Shown here: piece by piece, positions 25,070 to 35,091 of the stretch
Numbering within the stretch: the first letter of the stretch is position 1
Layout of the letters: the number at the start of each line of letters is the position of its first letter
Assembly: GCF_000017805.1 (NCBI RefSeq)
Contig: NC_009767.1
Location: forward strand, 2,046,001-2,110,000
Length of the DNA stretch: 64,000 nt
Direction: 5' to 3'
Source: Roseiflexus castenholzii DSM 13941
Lineage (GTDB): Bacteria > Chloroflexota > Chloroflexia > Chloroflexales > Roseiflexaceae
The notes under the pieces: generated by a model
What the model was told of the DNA's origin: nothing
Seen by the model: the letters and a program-made list of their open reading frames with translations, nothing else
Databases searched by the model: none
Made by a program: the position numbers and the translations under genes

Positions 25070-27798
25070 TAGCCGCTTCCTCCCTGAATGTTCAGGCCGT
25101 ACTTTTCGGCGCGGCGACGGAAAGCTTCCTCACCGCCTTCCATGACCCGTCGCACAACATCCTGCACCGTTTTTCGGTCAATGGCACCCTGAATAGCTAC
25201 CGCAGCGTGTTCTTCCTGGGCTTCCAGCGCGACCACCAGCTCAGCGTGCCCCAATACCGGGATATTGGGATTGTGGGTCGCCGCAATGATCTGGCGTTTT
25301 CCTTTTTGCTCGCGCAACAAAGGCACGACATCGTCGAAAATGAAACGGTTATCCAGGTCATCTTCCGGCTGGTCAATCAGCAGGAGGCGGTCGTGTTGGG
25401 TAAGCAGGATGAGCAACATGGCGGTTGCTCGCTGTCCGGCTGAGAGTTTCTCCAGCGGAAGCCAGAGATCATTCACTTTGAGTTGGACCTCCACCTCATC
25501 TTCCGGCGCCAGCACTTCCAGCTCGTAAATCCTTTGCGGATTCTGTTCGAGAAAGCGAAGCATTTGCTGGGCGCGCGCGGAAGTCAAGTCGGCGTTCTGG
25601 CATAAGGCCTTTTCACCCTGTCGAACCCATTCGGCCAACGCTATGCCATCGGTACCCTTCTCAGCCAACCGACGCAGGCTCTCTTTATCCAGGCCAGAGC
25701 CACTGAAGAAGGCACTTAGCCTTTCAGCGAACTCTTGGCGCTGACCACGATATTCTACCACCACGCTCACGCGATCTTTCAACGCCTGCGAAATGACTTG
25801 AGCCTGCTGCTGGCGTAACTGAAATACCTGTCGGCGTTGTTCGCGCAAGTCGGCCAGTTTCTCGCGCCGTTCCTCTTGCAGGTTGGCTGTGGTGGTCTCT
25901 ATTTTCCTCAGCGTTTCCCATTGAGGGCGCAGGGCTTCCTGCTCTTGCGTCAGGCGGATAAGGACATCGGGGTCCAGAGATTGGGTCCCCAGTTCTCGTT
26001 TAAGGCGTTGGATCTCCTCATCGAGTGGCCGACGTTCCTGCTCCCAACGTGCCAGCAGGCGGTCGAATTCGGCCCGTGCCTGCTGAAAGCTCGCTTCGCC
26101 CTGTTGCAAGTAGCCATCGAACGCATCTTGCAAGCCACGTAGCACCTCGGCGGCCTGTTGAAGCAACGCTGCCTGAACGCTATCGGCCTGTTTCAACCCT
26201 GCTAGCGCGTTTGTCCAATGTTCAGCCAGGCGTTGCTGGACCTCTTGCCAGTCGGCCTGCGCCTGAGAGAGCTGCTCGTGGGCACGCTTGAGGCGCTCTT
26301 CATCGCGCGCCAACGCTGTGGCCTGTTGCAGTTTTTGCGTAATGCCATATTGTTGATAAAGGGCTATCTGATGCTCAATTTCTTGCAAGCGCTTTTCCAG
26401 GTCTTTTCGTTGCGCCAGGCGTTCCTGATGCTCCAGGATAGTGCGCGCATTGCGCTGCAGCTCTTCCGTGATCCTTTTAACCTGTCCCAATTGCATCTCC
26501 GCCGTGCGACCGATGATTTCATCCAGGAGACGGCGGCGCAGACGGGCGGATTGGGTGACCTCGTATATCTCTCGCTGCCCGAAAAAGAGGGGCGCCTCAC
26601 GTTCACCCAAAACTTCGAGCGGGGAAAGGGATACGGATCGTTCGCCTTCAAAAACACGGGGCTGCTCGTCCCAGACGCGCTCAATGCGATAATGCCGCTC
26701 GATGCCGGGACGCACAACCTGGTAGAAGGCCAGGACAACCTTGCCGCCGCTGCCCAGCGCGTGTTTCACCAACCCTTCGCGATACGCCGTAGGGGCGTAT
26801 GCCGGAAGATCAAGCGCGTAGCGAATTACCTCAAGCAACGCCGACTTGCCAACCCCACGCCCGCCGATCAAGACATTCATCTCTGGGCTGAAATCCAAGC
26901 TCAGCCCGCCGAGAAAGCCATTTCCCTCGATTTCAAGGTGGACAAAGTGAGTATACTCTGCTTTCGGCGGTTCGCCCACCCGCACTAACAGGGCATGATC
27001 GTGCAATGCCAGACGAATGGCCCGCAGGTCATCGAGTACGCTCAGCTTGACATAGGTGGCGCGCGGCGCACCCTCCGAAAGGGTTTTTGTCCCAATCTCG
27101 GCGATGCTGTGATTGTCGCTGCTGCGCACGCAGGCGATGCGGCCAAGCAGCGTTGGATGAACTTTACCGGTGTCCTGCAGGCGCTGACGATCTCTCTCCT
27201 CAAACTGTTCGATCGCGTCGGGTTCCACGCGGACAAGAAGGTCGGCGGCCTCGCCTGGTTGATAGGTCTTCCACAAACCATTCTCATCATTGGGATGGGC
27301 AAAGACCAATAGACAGCCCGTTTCCCGGCGCAAGCGGATCAGACAATCTGCCAAATTTTCTCTCGGCTTTAGATCGCGATGGCTACCGTTCTCCCTGACC
27401 AACTCTTCCTGGACATCCCCGTCTAACAACTTATCAATCCTGCGATTGATTTCCTGAAGGTCGCTATCGTAAGGGAAGATCGCCAGGACATGCAGCCCAT
27501 ACTTGCCGGCCACGCTCCCACCAAAAGAAAGCTCCACGCCTGGATAGACGTAAATCCCCGCCTTTTTTGCTTCCTGCTGAATCGGGATAAACCACTTGGT
27601 TCGGATCTGCTGGTAGTCGGTGATGGCGGCGATTGCGATGCCTTGAGCCTGGAGCTGCTGCACATACTGCGCCACGACCTCATCGCGCTGAGCGGCGCTC
27701 AGTCCTGGCGGAAAGGTGAACCCATGCGCGCCGGGCGAATGGAGATGCAAATCGCAACGTATCCAACGCGCCCCGTGATAAAGGCTCTTTTCTGTCAT
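25069..27798 (-). CDS. PHP-domain / SMC-like ATPase fusion (TrlF-like)
   Basis: 909 aa. The N-terminus is a PHP phosphoesterase domain (CDLHLHSPGAHG, AITDY, VYPGVELS, VFAHPND). From about residue 300 an ABC/SMC-type ATPase follows: Walker A GGRGVGKSALLE, a long coiled coil (about 430-700), signature KLSAGQRATAML, and Walker B LLLIDQPEDDLDN with the H-loop ATHNPN. The architecture suggests a DNA-end or tRNA-directed nuclease powered by an SMC motor, as proposed for other PHP-SMC defence proteins. A strong AAAGGAG precedes the ATG. It lies between the methylase and AlbA genes of the operon. Confidence 0.9.
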   Translation of the reverse strand: MTEKSLYHGARWIRCDLHLHSPGAHGFTFPPGLSAAQRDEVVAQYVQQLQAQGIAIAAITDYQQIRTKWFIPIQQEAKKAGIYVYPGVELSFGGSVAGKYGLHVLAIFPYDSDLQEINRRIDKLLDGDVQEELVRENGSHRDLKPRENLADCLIRLRRETGCLLVFAHPNDENGLWKTYQPGEAADLLVRVEPDAIEQFEERDRQRLQDTGKVHPTLLGRIACVRSSDNHSIAEIGTKTLSEGAPRATYVKLSVLDDLRAIRLALHDHALLVRVGEPPKAEYTHFVHLEIEGNGFLGGLSLDFSPEMNVLIGGRGVGKSALLEVIRYALDLPAYAPTAYREGLVKHALGSGGKVVLAFYQVVRPGIERHYRIERVWDEQPRVFEGERSVSLSPLEVLGEREAPLFFGQREIYEVTQSARLRRRLLDEIIGRTAEMQLGQVKRITEELQRNARTILEHQERLAQRKDLEKRLQEIEHQIALYQQYGITQKLQQATALARDEERLKRAHEQLSQAQADWQEVQQRLAEHWTNALAGLKQADSVQAALLQQAAEVLRGLQDAFDGYLQQGEASFQQARAEFDRLLARWEQERRPLDEEIQRLKRELGTQSLDPDVLIRLTQEQEALRPQWETLRKIETTTANLQEERREKLADLREQRRQVFQLRQQQAQVISQALKDRVSVVVEYRGQRQEFAERLSAFFSGSGLDKESLRRLAEKGTDGIALAEWVRQGEKALCQNADLTSARAQQMLRFLEQNPQRIYELEVLAPEDEVEVQLKVNDLWLPLEKLSAGQRATAMLLILLTQHDRLLLIDQPEDDLDNRFIFDDVVPLLREQKGKRQIIAATHNPNIPVLGHAELVVALEAQEEHAAVAIQGAIDRKTVQDVVRRVMEGGEEAFRRRAEKYGLNIQGGSG

Positions 27799-27862
27799 CG
27801 CGTGCTCCTTTCCTCATCAATATCCCTGTTCATCTGTCCAATCCGCGTTTATCCGTGTACTC

Positions 27863-30800
27863 TCACAACAACCTCGCCTGTCTGACCTCCTCGCGCAGGC
27901 GTTCGCGGCCGGTGAGCAGGCCATCGAGCAGTTTCTTCTCTCTGCTCTCGATAGGCAAACTCTCGGAGACGGCCTGCGCCACGCGGTAGAAGGCTTCGCT
28001 CTGGCCGAATCCGCTCTCGGACAGGCGCTGCACCAGCGCCGACCGGTCGCTTTTTTCCCACAGGCGCAGGGCGTGATGCAGCACGTCAATCAATTCGCGC
28101 CCGGCGGCCAGGTGCTCCATCTCGCGCTGATGCGGTCCCAGCAGGCGCACGAATTCCTGCTCTTTTTTGACGAACGAGCCGCGCCGCGACCACTCCTCGC
28201 TCAGGTCCAGGCCGCAGGATTGCGCCAGTTTGCGGGCCTCATCAAAGGGCACGCGCGCCTCGCCATAGTTCCAGCGCCACAGCACATACAGCCGTGTGCA
28301 CTCGCTGACCTCGGCGGCGAAGCCGTTGTGCAAAATCTGGTGCACGGCGTAATCGGTGGCCAGGGTGCGCACCTCGTCCAACAGGCGCTCGGCGCGGATG
28401 AGGTTGCCTTCCATGTCCATCACCTGCTCGTATTGGCCAAAGACCTCAATGCCCGAGCCGATGGCGGCGATGAAGAAATCGGCCCCGCCGATGCCCTCCT
28501 CCCACAGGCGCTGCAGTTTGGCATTCAGGTGCGTTTCCAGTTCGCGGCGCACCTGGGGGTAGAAGCCCACGCCGCGCCGTTCGGCCTTGCGCGCCACGAT
28601 ATAGATGGACGAAGCCAGCGCAGCCGAGTCACTGGCACGCAGGCGGGATTGCATCTCGGTATTCAGCGGCCAGGCGGCGCCGACCACCAGGCCGCTATCC
28701 AGCAGGGCGTTGATGACCGTTTCCCAGCCGGCGGTGGACTTGTGGGCATAGACGATGACCGCCACACCCCCCGGCTTGAGCACGCGCTGGATTTCGCGGA
28801 AGGCCAGGGCAAGTTGCTCCTCGAAGAAGCGCATGCCCGCTTCCAGCCCGCCTTCGCCGTGCGAGTAAGCCACGATTTCGCCCGCTTTGGGCGTGAGCGG
28901 CGTGGAGAACAGGTCGGGGTAGAGAGGGCCGACGGTGCGCTTGAGCCAGACGTAGAAGAAATCCGAAAGATAGGAATAGGGCACGTTGTCGTAGTAGGGC
29001 GGGTCGGTCAGCACGGCGTCGAAAAAGCCGTCGGGATAGGGCAGGCGCGTAGCGGAGGCGTGGGTGACAGACGATTGACAATTGACGATTGACGATTGCG
29101 GATTAGGGATTTGACCCAGGTGGTCAATAATGCGAATGACCCAATCCATCATATTTGGCCAGCCCACATCAGTAAATGGATTGACTTCAACGTAATCCCA
29201 TACCATGGGCAGTGCCTGTCTTCCAAAGACATGCTCTATTTTCTCTCCAACGACATTGTATACAACAAGGTTGGCATTTTTATCTGCCAAGCGATTAAAT
29301 ACGATGGATAAATACGTCGCCACGGCCCTGGCAAAATCATCCGGGTAGCCGCGCGCCAGCATTTCGGCGTGGGCGCGGCGGACGGCATCGGCGAAGGTCA
29401 GCAGGGCCAGCGCCTGGCGCGGGTTGAACAGGTTGCCCCAGGTTTTAATGCCATACCCTTGCACGCGAAAGCCCAGCGTCCCTTGTGGTGGCAATGGCTC
29501 ATCCGGCACCGGCTCCACGCCCCAGGCGGCGCGCAGTTGTTCGCGTTTTTCCTGCAGGGCGGCTTCGGCAGCGCGGTAGGCGGCCAGGTCGGCGGCGGTG
29601 GGCAGGCGGTAGGATTTGCCCCTCACCCCCCTGCCCCCCTCTCCCATAAAGGGAGAGGGGGTGAGCCTCCCCTCCCCCTTCATGGGGGAGGGGCCGGGGG
29701 TGGGGGTGAGACTTCCCTTCCCCTCGATGGGGGAGGGGCCGGGGGTGGGGGTGAGACTTCCCTTCCCCTCGATGGGGGAGGGGCCGGGGGTGGGGGTGAG
29801 ACTCCCCTCCCCCTCAATGGGGGAGGGGCCGGGGGTGGGGGTGAGACTCCCCTTCCCCTCAATGGGGGAGGGGACGGGGGTGGGGGTATACACCACCGCC
29901 ACCATGCGTTGCCCGGCTTTGCCTTGCTGAAAGAGGCGGCGGGTGGTTTTGGCGTCTATGGTCGCGCCGCAGGCCGGGCAGGTGACCACGGCGCCTTTGA
30001 CCGTGCCTTTGGTCGGATCGAAATCTTCCACCGGCCAGGGCTGATAGCCCTCGTTGCGGCGAATCTGCGCGCCACGGGCGACGATTTCAAAGTCAATCGG
30101 CCGGCCGGGGCCGCGCGTCACCGGCCGGAGGGCGATTTCTTTTTTGCCTTTCTTGGCCAGCCAGAACTGGCGCATGAGCGGGATCTCCACGCCGCAGGCC
30201 GGATTCTGGCAGGGCAGGGTGCGCGCCCAGATGTAGCCGACGGGGGTTTGGCACTCACCCCTCACCCCCCTGCCCCCCTCTCCCACAAGGGGAGAGGGGG
30301 GAATCTGCCCCCCTCCTCCTTTATGGGGAAGGGGCTGGGCATAACGCCCCCCTCCCCCTTCATGGGGAAGAGGCTGGGTATAACGCCCCCCTCCCCCATG
30401 AAGGGGGAGGGGCCGGGGGTGGGGGTAAGCATGCAACGCTCGGTGTACCTCTTCCAGCGCCGCAGGGAGATTTTGTTCGACCAGGCTGGCAGGTAGCCGC
30501 AGGAAACGCAATCCAAGCGATTCGAGCAGCCGCTGACGCTCTGCATCGGCAGTTTTCTGGCTTTCGTGAATTGGGCCGTCCACTTCTACAATCAGGCGGT
30601 GGGAAGGGGCGAAGAAATCCACCACGAAGGGGCCTATCGGCTGTTGACGGCGAAACTTGACGCCGTCCAATTGCTTCCCGCGCAGCGCCTGCCAGAGAAT
30701 GGCTTCACTGGGAGTCGGGTTTTTGCGGAATTCGCGGGCCACTTCCACCATCTTGCGCCGCAGACTTTCGGGAACGTCCCAGCGCACTGTCTCCTCTCCC

Positions 30801-31702
30801 TCGATGGGGGCAAGCCTCCCCTCCCCCTCAATGGGGGAGGGGCTGGGGGTGGGGGCAAGCCTCCCCTCCCCCTCGATGAGGGAGGGTCCGGGGGTTGGGG
30901 CAAGCCTCCCCTCCCCCTCGATGAGGGAGGGTCCGGGGGCAAGCCTCCCCTCCCCCTCGATGGGGGAGGGGCCGGGGGTGGGGGTGTAAAACGCCGCCAG
31001 TTCCTTGCGGGCTTGTTTCAGCACCCAGTTGCCCCAATACTTCACTGCCGTCAGCAGCGGGTTGAAATCAGCGGGTGGAGCATCGGCCGGAGCGGGTTCG
31101 TTCCAGCCGAAAGCCATTTGCCCGGCGGGGGCTTTCTGCCGGGATGATTTCTTGCGCCACAAGTGCTCCGGCATACCGGCGAAGGGGCGGCCGTACTGTT
31201 GCGGGTATTCCAGGGTGGCCTTGAGGATGAGCACCGCCACCGGGTTGTAGTCGTTGGCGTATGCCTCGCAACCCAGGCGCAGGGCTTCCAACGGGTACGA
31301 ACCGCCGCCGGAGAACGGGTCCAGCACGCGCGGCGGAGGGTATTTGCCGCTTTCGATGTCCGCGGCGGTCACCGGCACGCCCAGTTCGGCGCTCAGACGT
31401 TCGGCGTGGGCGGCGTAGATGGCGTGGCGGGCGCGCTCCAGCAGGTGCGGGTTGAGCGAATTCTCCCACTTGCTCAACTCGACGAGAAAGTTACGCTGCT
31501 TTTGCCAGTCCAGGATGTCTTCTGGCGACGGCACCAGGGCGGCGTAGGCAGTGGCGCGGCTGGCCGCCAGCGGTCGGCGCGCCCACCAGATGTGCAGCGT
31601 GCTGATGTGCCCGTGGCGGATGTTCTTTTCTTTGGCGGAATGTTGGCTGACTTCTTTGACGGGAAAGGTTTCTTCGATGAAACGACGGTCGGGATGGGTC
31701 AT
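27863..31702 (-). CDS. DUF1156 DNA adenine methylase with inserted DUF559 nuclease-like domain
   Basis: 1279 aa, larger than usual. The N-terminus HISTLHIWWARRPLAASRA and the SAM motif VLDPFSGGGSYPLEA are DUF1156-type. The catalytic TDPPYYDNVPYSYLSDF follows near residue 890, and a zinc ribbon (CQNPACG ... CPACG) lies between. Three stretches break the family pattern, all in frame: residues about 239-481 (GEG repeats plus a DUF559 domain), about 605-695 (five GEG repeats) and a short one near 860. The ATGA overlap with the helicase gene shows coupling. It should modify N6-adenine or N4-cytosine; whether the insert spoils activity is unknown. Confidence 0.88.
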   Translation of the reverse strand: MTHPDRRFIEETFPVKEVSQHSAKEKNIRHGHISTLHIWWARRPLAASRATAYAALVPSPEDILDWQKQRNFLVELSKWENSLNPHLLERARHAIYAAHAERLSAELGVPVTAADIESGKYPPPRVLDPFSGGGSYPLEALRLGCEAYANDYNPVAVLILKATLEYPQQYGRPFAGMPEHLWRKKSSRQKAPAGQMAFGWNEPAPADAPPADFNPLLTAVKYWGNWVLKQARKELAAFYTPTPGPSPIEGEGRLAPGPSLIEGEGRLAPTPGPSLIEGEGRLAPTPSPSPIEGEGRLAPIEGEETVRWDVPESLRRKMVEVAREFRKNPTPSEAILWQALRGKQLDGVKFRRQQPIGPFVVDFFAPSHRLIVEVDGPIHESQKTADAERQRLLESLGLRFLRLPASLVEQNLPAALEEVHRALHAYPHPRPLPLHGGGGRYTQPLPHEGGGGRYAQPLPHKGGGGQIPPSPLVGEGGRGVRGECQTPVGYIWARTLPCQNPACGVEIPLMRQFWLAKKGKKEIALRPVTRGPGRPIDFEIVARGAQIRRNEGYQPWPVEDFDPTKGTVKGAVVTCPACGATIDAKTTRRLFQQGKAGQRMVAVVYTPTPVPSPIEGKGSLTPTPGPSPIEGEGSLTPTPGPSPIEGKGSLTPTPGPSPIEGKGSLTPTPGPSPMKGEGRLTPSPFMGEGGRGVRGKSYRLPTAADLAAYRAAEAALQEKREQLRAAWGVEPVPDEPLPPQGTLGFRVQGYGIKTWGNLFNPRQALALLTFADAVRRAHAEMLARGYPDDFARAVATYLSIVFNRLADKNANLVVYNVVGEKIEHVFGRQALPMVWDYVEVNPFTDVGWPNMMDWVIRIIDHLGQIPNPQSSIVNCQSSVTHASATRLPYPDGFFDAVLTDPPYYDNVPYSYLSDFFYVWLKRTVGPLYPDLFSTPLTPKAGEIVAYSHGEGGLEAGMRFFEEQLALAFREIQRVLKPGGVAVIVYAHKSTAGWETVINALLDSGLVVGAAWPLNTEMQSRLRASDSAALASSIYIVARKAERRGVGFYPQVRRELETHLNAKLQRLWEEGIGGADFFIAAIGSGIEVFGQYEQVMDMEGNLIRAERLLDEVRTLATDYAVHQILHNGFAAEVSECTRLYVLWRWNYGEARVPFDEARKLAQSCGLDLSEEWSRRGSFVKKEQEFVRLLGPHQREMEHLAAGRELIDVLHHALRLWEKSDRSALVQRLSESGFGQSEAFYRVAQAVSESLPIESREKKLLDGLLTGRERLREEVRQARLL
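29055..29105 (-). repeat. ATTGAC-type short repeat inserted in the methylase gene
   Basis: The DNA contains TTGACAATTGACGATTGACGATTG, a run of 9-base near-repeats. It encodes about 12 extra residues (NPQSSIVNCQSS) just before the conserved THASATRLPYPDG block and keeps the frame. Confidence 0.6.
29618..29888 (-). repeat. 45-bp GEG minisatellite inside the methylase gene
   Basis: Five to six units of 45 bp, each encoding 15 residues of the form PTPGPSPIEGEGSLT. The unit length keeps the frame. The run lies between AVVY and SYRLPTAADLAAY of the methylase, which are normally close together. Confidence 0.85.
30258..30988 (-). mobile_element. In-frame DUF559 cassette flanked by GEG repeats
   Basis: About 730 bp inserted between KELAAFY and TPVGYIWARTLPCQ of the methylase. 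Both edges are GEG-type repeats, and the core encodes a DUF559 (Vsr-like, PD-(D/E)XK) domain: PTPSEAILWQALR, FRRQQPIGPFVVDFFAP, LIVEVDGPIHE and LRFLRLPASLV. Free-standing DUF559 genes with the same repeats are familiar in bacterial genomes, so this looks like such a gene captured without breaking the host frame. Confidence 0.75.
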
Positions 31703-34700
31703 AAGTCTTCTCTTTCGGCTATGGATTGAATGGCTTCGGCAGGCAGGAGATAGCGGACTTCATGCTGTTCTTCGGGCGCAAGGCGGGTGGCAGGGTTGCG
31801 GACGATGTACAGGTCGGGCTGCGCCGTGGCGGCGTTCATGACCACGTACAGGAAATAATCCTCGCCCAGGCGATGAGCGGTGAACCATTCGTTCTGGGTC
31901 AGCGCCACGCGCCCGATCCCGGCGCGGGCCTTGACCTCGATGTAGCGCCGCGTCCCGCCTGGCAGCTCCAGCGAAAGGACATCATAGCCCAGGTTCTCAG
32001 CGGCCACGTCCTGCGGCTGACGGCCATGCTCACGCTCATAGCGCAGAACGAGGTCCATCCCGGCCTGCTCGATGGCTGAGTCGCTGTGCATCTCGTCCGT
32101 TCCTCCCCCTGCCGGTGCAATCAGCGGCAGCACCCGCACGGCGGAGAGAAAACGCGGCGTCTCCAGCGTCAACTGGCGCTCGCGCTCGAGCGTTTCCTGC
32201 AGGTCTTTGAGCGCCTGCAAGTAAGCATTTTTCTGCTGTTCCTTGTTGAACATGACCAGTGAAACATCCTCGCCTGCCTGGGCGCGCTCCTGCAAATGGA
32301 CCAGGTCGTTATCCAGGTCGAGAATCAGGTAGCGCAGCGATTCCACTCCGTATTTGCGCTTGATGTGCGCCTCACGCTCGCGCTCGGCAGCCAGTTCCTG
32401 GCGATAGGACTCCAGGTGGGTCAACAACCAGCCCTGAGCCTGCCGTTTGAGGGCTTCCAGGTCAAGGCTCTCCGCTGCGGCGGGGGTCTCGGCGGGCGCC
32501 AGGTCCCACAGGATGGCGGGGTCCATTGGCTGCGGCCGGCCATTTCCATGGGGGATGAAAAGCGAAAACAGACGTTTTCCGGCTACCTGTCCCAACCCGT
32601 CATTGATCTGCCCTTCGTAAAAGAGCAGGACGCCGTCCAGCCGACCATCGGGGTCGAGGAAGGTTGCGCCCTGCACCAGGATCTCAACCAGGCTTTGTTC
32701 GGCCCATTCCAACACGGCCTCGAAGAGGGGATGTCCAAACGAAACGAACTCGGCCTGTGATTCCTTCATGGCGAGTTCTTTGTCAAAAGTCACCAGCGGA
32801 TAACGCTTTTGCAAATTTCCGAAGCGCTTCTTGAAGGAATCTTGCTCGGCCAGGGTGCGCAGCGGTACGGGGATCTTCTCCAGGGTGAAAAAGCCACGGC
32901 GGCGCACCTCGGCGCGCGGGCGCATCTCGCCACCCAGGTGCTCCCAGGCTTTCTGGAAGAACGCCTGGGTATATTCGGGGATCAGACGGCGCTCGCGAGC
33001 GCGGACGTTCATCTCCTGAATGCGGGTGTAGTCAATGTAGCGTGTGGCCAGGCTTTCACCCAACTTGTCGCGCACCTGGCGCAGATAAGTCTCGTCCACC
33101 TGGATTTCGATTTCGCGCAGGATGTCCTCCAGCGTGCGGGCGTTGGCGGCGGCGTCGGCCAGAAGTCGGGCCAGGTCGCGGCCGGGGAACAGTTCGTCAA
33201 TCACATCGAAGACGCGGTCACTGCCCAGGGCGGAGCGAATCTCATCCAGTTTCTCGAACAAGCGATGCAGAACGCGGCCTTCGCGCGTATCGGCGGCCAC
33301 GAGGTTGAAGATGGTCACCTCGCGCGTCTGACCGTAGCGGTGGATGCGTCCCATGCGCTGTTCCAGGCGGTTGGGGTTCCAGGGGATGTCGTAGTTAATC
33401 ATGAGGTGGCAGAATTGCAGGTTGATGCCTTCGCCTGCGGCTTCGGTCGCCACCATCACCTGGGCTTCGTTCTTGAAGGTTTTCTCGGCTTCGATGCGGG
33501 CATCCAGTGGCATCCCGCCGTGAATGGTGCATACGCGGTAGCCCCAATCGCGCATACGCCGTTCGAGGTAATCAAGCGTATCGCGCGATTCGGTGAAAAT
33601 CAGGATTTTGGCGCCGGGGTCTTGTTCCTGCAGGGTGCGCAGGGCCTGGCGGAAATGGCGTAACTTGACCTCGTTTTCTTGCTCGATGATGGCACGCGCC
33701 TGCTGCAGGAGTTGTTCCAGGGTCTGAAGTTCGGCTTCCAGTTCAGCGCGGTTCTCGGCGCCGCTCAAGGTTTCCCAAATTGCCTCCTGTTCCCAGCGTT
33801 CCTCTTCGCTCAAGTCTTCCACGTCATCCAGCGAAAAGGCGGATGCTGGGGTACTAAGTCTGCCTTCCTTGAAGGCGTTGGCCTGTTGACGCATCTCTTC
33901 GAGCCGCCTCTTACGCCGTTCGAGGGAACGATAAAGAGCATAAGTGCTGGAGGCCAGCCGCCGCTGCAAGATAACCATGGCAAAGGCTACATTACGGCGC
34001 CGGTCGCTGGCCAGGGCTTTGTTGTATTGTTCATTGACATAGCGCGAGAGCGCGTTGTAGAGTTCTTTTTCGGCGGGCGATTCTACGCCCAGGTCAAAGG
34101 TCAATGTTTTGACCTGGCGCGGCAGGAAAAGCGGCTTGCCCTCAAAGTCTTTCAAGTCCTCTTTCAGGCGGCGGATGAAAAGCGGATTGTCCCCGGCGCG
34201 GATGGATTCATCGAGCATGTCCACGGTCGCAAAGGCGCCGGGCTGAAGCAAGTCCAGGAACAGGCGAAAATTCTCCGGGTCACCGCGGTGGGGAGTGGCA
34301 GTCAGGAAAAGCAATTGTGTGCTGTTCCGTGAGAGCAACTCACCCAGGCGGTAGCGTTTGGTCTTCTCCATTTTGTCGCCGTATTTATAGGCGGCCATCT
34401 TGTGAGCCTCATCCACGATGGTCAGGTCCCAGTGCGCCCCGGCCAGGGCTTGCATCACATCCTCCTGGCGGGCAAAGTCGAGCGAGGTGATTACCTGGAA
34501 CTCGCTCTCCCAGGCGTTCTCGCCAAAGCGGTTGCGCATGGTCTGGCGGTCCATCAGCACAAAACGCTCGTCGAAGCGTTCTTTCAACTCACGCTGCCAT
34601 TGGTCTCTCAGGTGGCCGGGAGCGACAATCAAGATGCGCCGTACCAGCCCGCGCAATTTCATTTCCTTGATGACCAGCCCGGCCATGATGGTCTTCCCGG

Positions 34701-35088
34701 CACCTGGGTCATCGGCAATCAGAAAGCGCACACGCGGCTGATGCAGGACATACCCGTAAACCGCTTCGATTTGATGGGGCAGCGGGTCCACTTTGGAGAT
34801 GTTCATTGCCAGCAGAGGGTCATAGAGCGAGGCGTAGCGATAACGGCGGGCTTCCAATCCCAAAAAAACCTGGCGCGGCGATGCATGAAACTGTCCATCC
34901 AGCCGAAGGGGGCGCAACTGCGCCACCTCCTGGAGGGGTAAAACCTGGTCAATATGGGTCCGGGCATTCATCAACACCCCTACCAGGCGCACATAGTCAT
35001 CGCCGAATGGCTCTACCAGGTCCACCTTGAGCGGTTCCGGCCAACGTGAGGCCTGGACAATGTCGCCGGGCCGAATAAGCATGTCCAT
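31699..35088 (-). CDS. SNF2-family helicase with C-terminal DUF3883 domain
   Basis: 1129 aa. Helicase motifs: LPHQIEAVYG (Q-like), Walker A DDPGAGKT (motif I), VDEAHKM (motif II), TATPHRGD (III), ILIFTESRDT (IV), TEAAGEGINLQFC (V) and QRMGRIHRYGQ (VI). The last 120 residues match DUF3883 (ENLGYDVLSLELPGGTRRYIEVKA), a restriction-endonuclease-like fold with a D-x-n-E-x-K pattern. It is first large gene of the operon. Likely role: translocation on invading DNA alongside the methylase and ATPases, as in other helicase-methylase defence systems. Confidence 0.9.
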   Translation of the reverse strand: MDMLIRPGDIVQASRWPEPLKVDLVEPFGDDYVRLVGVLMNARTHIDQVLPLQEVAQLRPLRLDGQFHASPRQVFLGLEARRYRYASLYDPLLAMNISKVDPLPHQIEAVYGYVLHQPRVRFLIADDPGAGKTIMAGLVIKEMKLRGLVRRILIVAPGHLRDQWQRELKERFDERFVLMDRQTMRNRFGENAWESEFQVITSLDFARQEDVMQALAGAHWDLTIVDEAHKMAAYKYGDKMEKTKRYRLGELLSRNSTQLLFLTATPHRGDPENFRLFLDLLQPGAFATVDMLDESIRAGDNPLFIRRLKEDLKDFEGKPLFLPRQVKTLTFDLGVESPAEKELYNALSRYVNEQYNKALASDRRRNVAFAMVILQRRLASSTYALYRSLERRKRRLEEMRQQANAFKEGRLSTPASAFSLDDVEDLSEEERWEQEAIWETLSGAENRAELEAELQTLEQLLQQARAIIEQENEVKLRHFRQALRTLQEQDPGAKILIFTESRDTLDYLERRMRDWGYRVCTIHGGMPLDARIEAEKTFKNEAQVMVATEAAGEGINLQFCHLMINYDIPWNPNRLEQRMGRIHRYGQTREVTIFNLVAADTREGRVLHRLFEKLDEIRSALGSDRVFDVIDELFPGRDLARLLADAAANARTLEDILREIEIQVDETYLRQVRDKLGESLATRYIDYTRIQEMNVRARERRLIPEYTQAFFQKAWEHLGGEMRPRAEVRRRGFFTLEKIPVPLRTLAEQDSFKKRFGNLQKRYPLVTFDKELAMKESQAEFVSFGHPLFEAVLEWAEQSLVEILVQGATFLDPDGRLDGVLLFYEGQINDGLGQVAGKRLFSLFIPHGNGRPQPMDPAILWDLAPAETPAAAESLDLEALKRQAQGWLLTHLESYRQELAAEREREAHIKRKYGVESLRYLILDLDNDLVHLQERAQAGEDVSLVMFNKEQQKNAYLQALKDLQETLERERQLTLETPRFLSAVRVLPLIAPAGGGTDEMHSDSAIEQAGMDLVLRYEREHGRQPQDVAAENLGYDVLSLELPGGTRRYIEVKARAGIGRVALTQNEWFTAHRLGEDYFLYVVMNAATAQPDLYIVRNPATRLAPEEQHEVRYLLPAEAIQSIAEREDL

Positions 35089-35091
35089 ACG

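Noticed and set aside
29369..31147. Plus-strand glycine-rich frames opposite the methylase
   Set aside because: They are reverse readings of the GEG repeats and the DUF559 insert.
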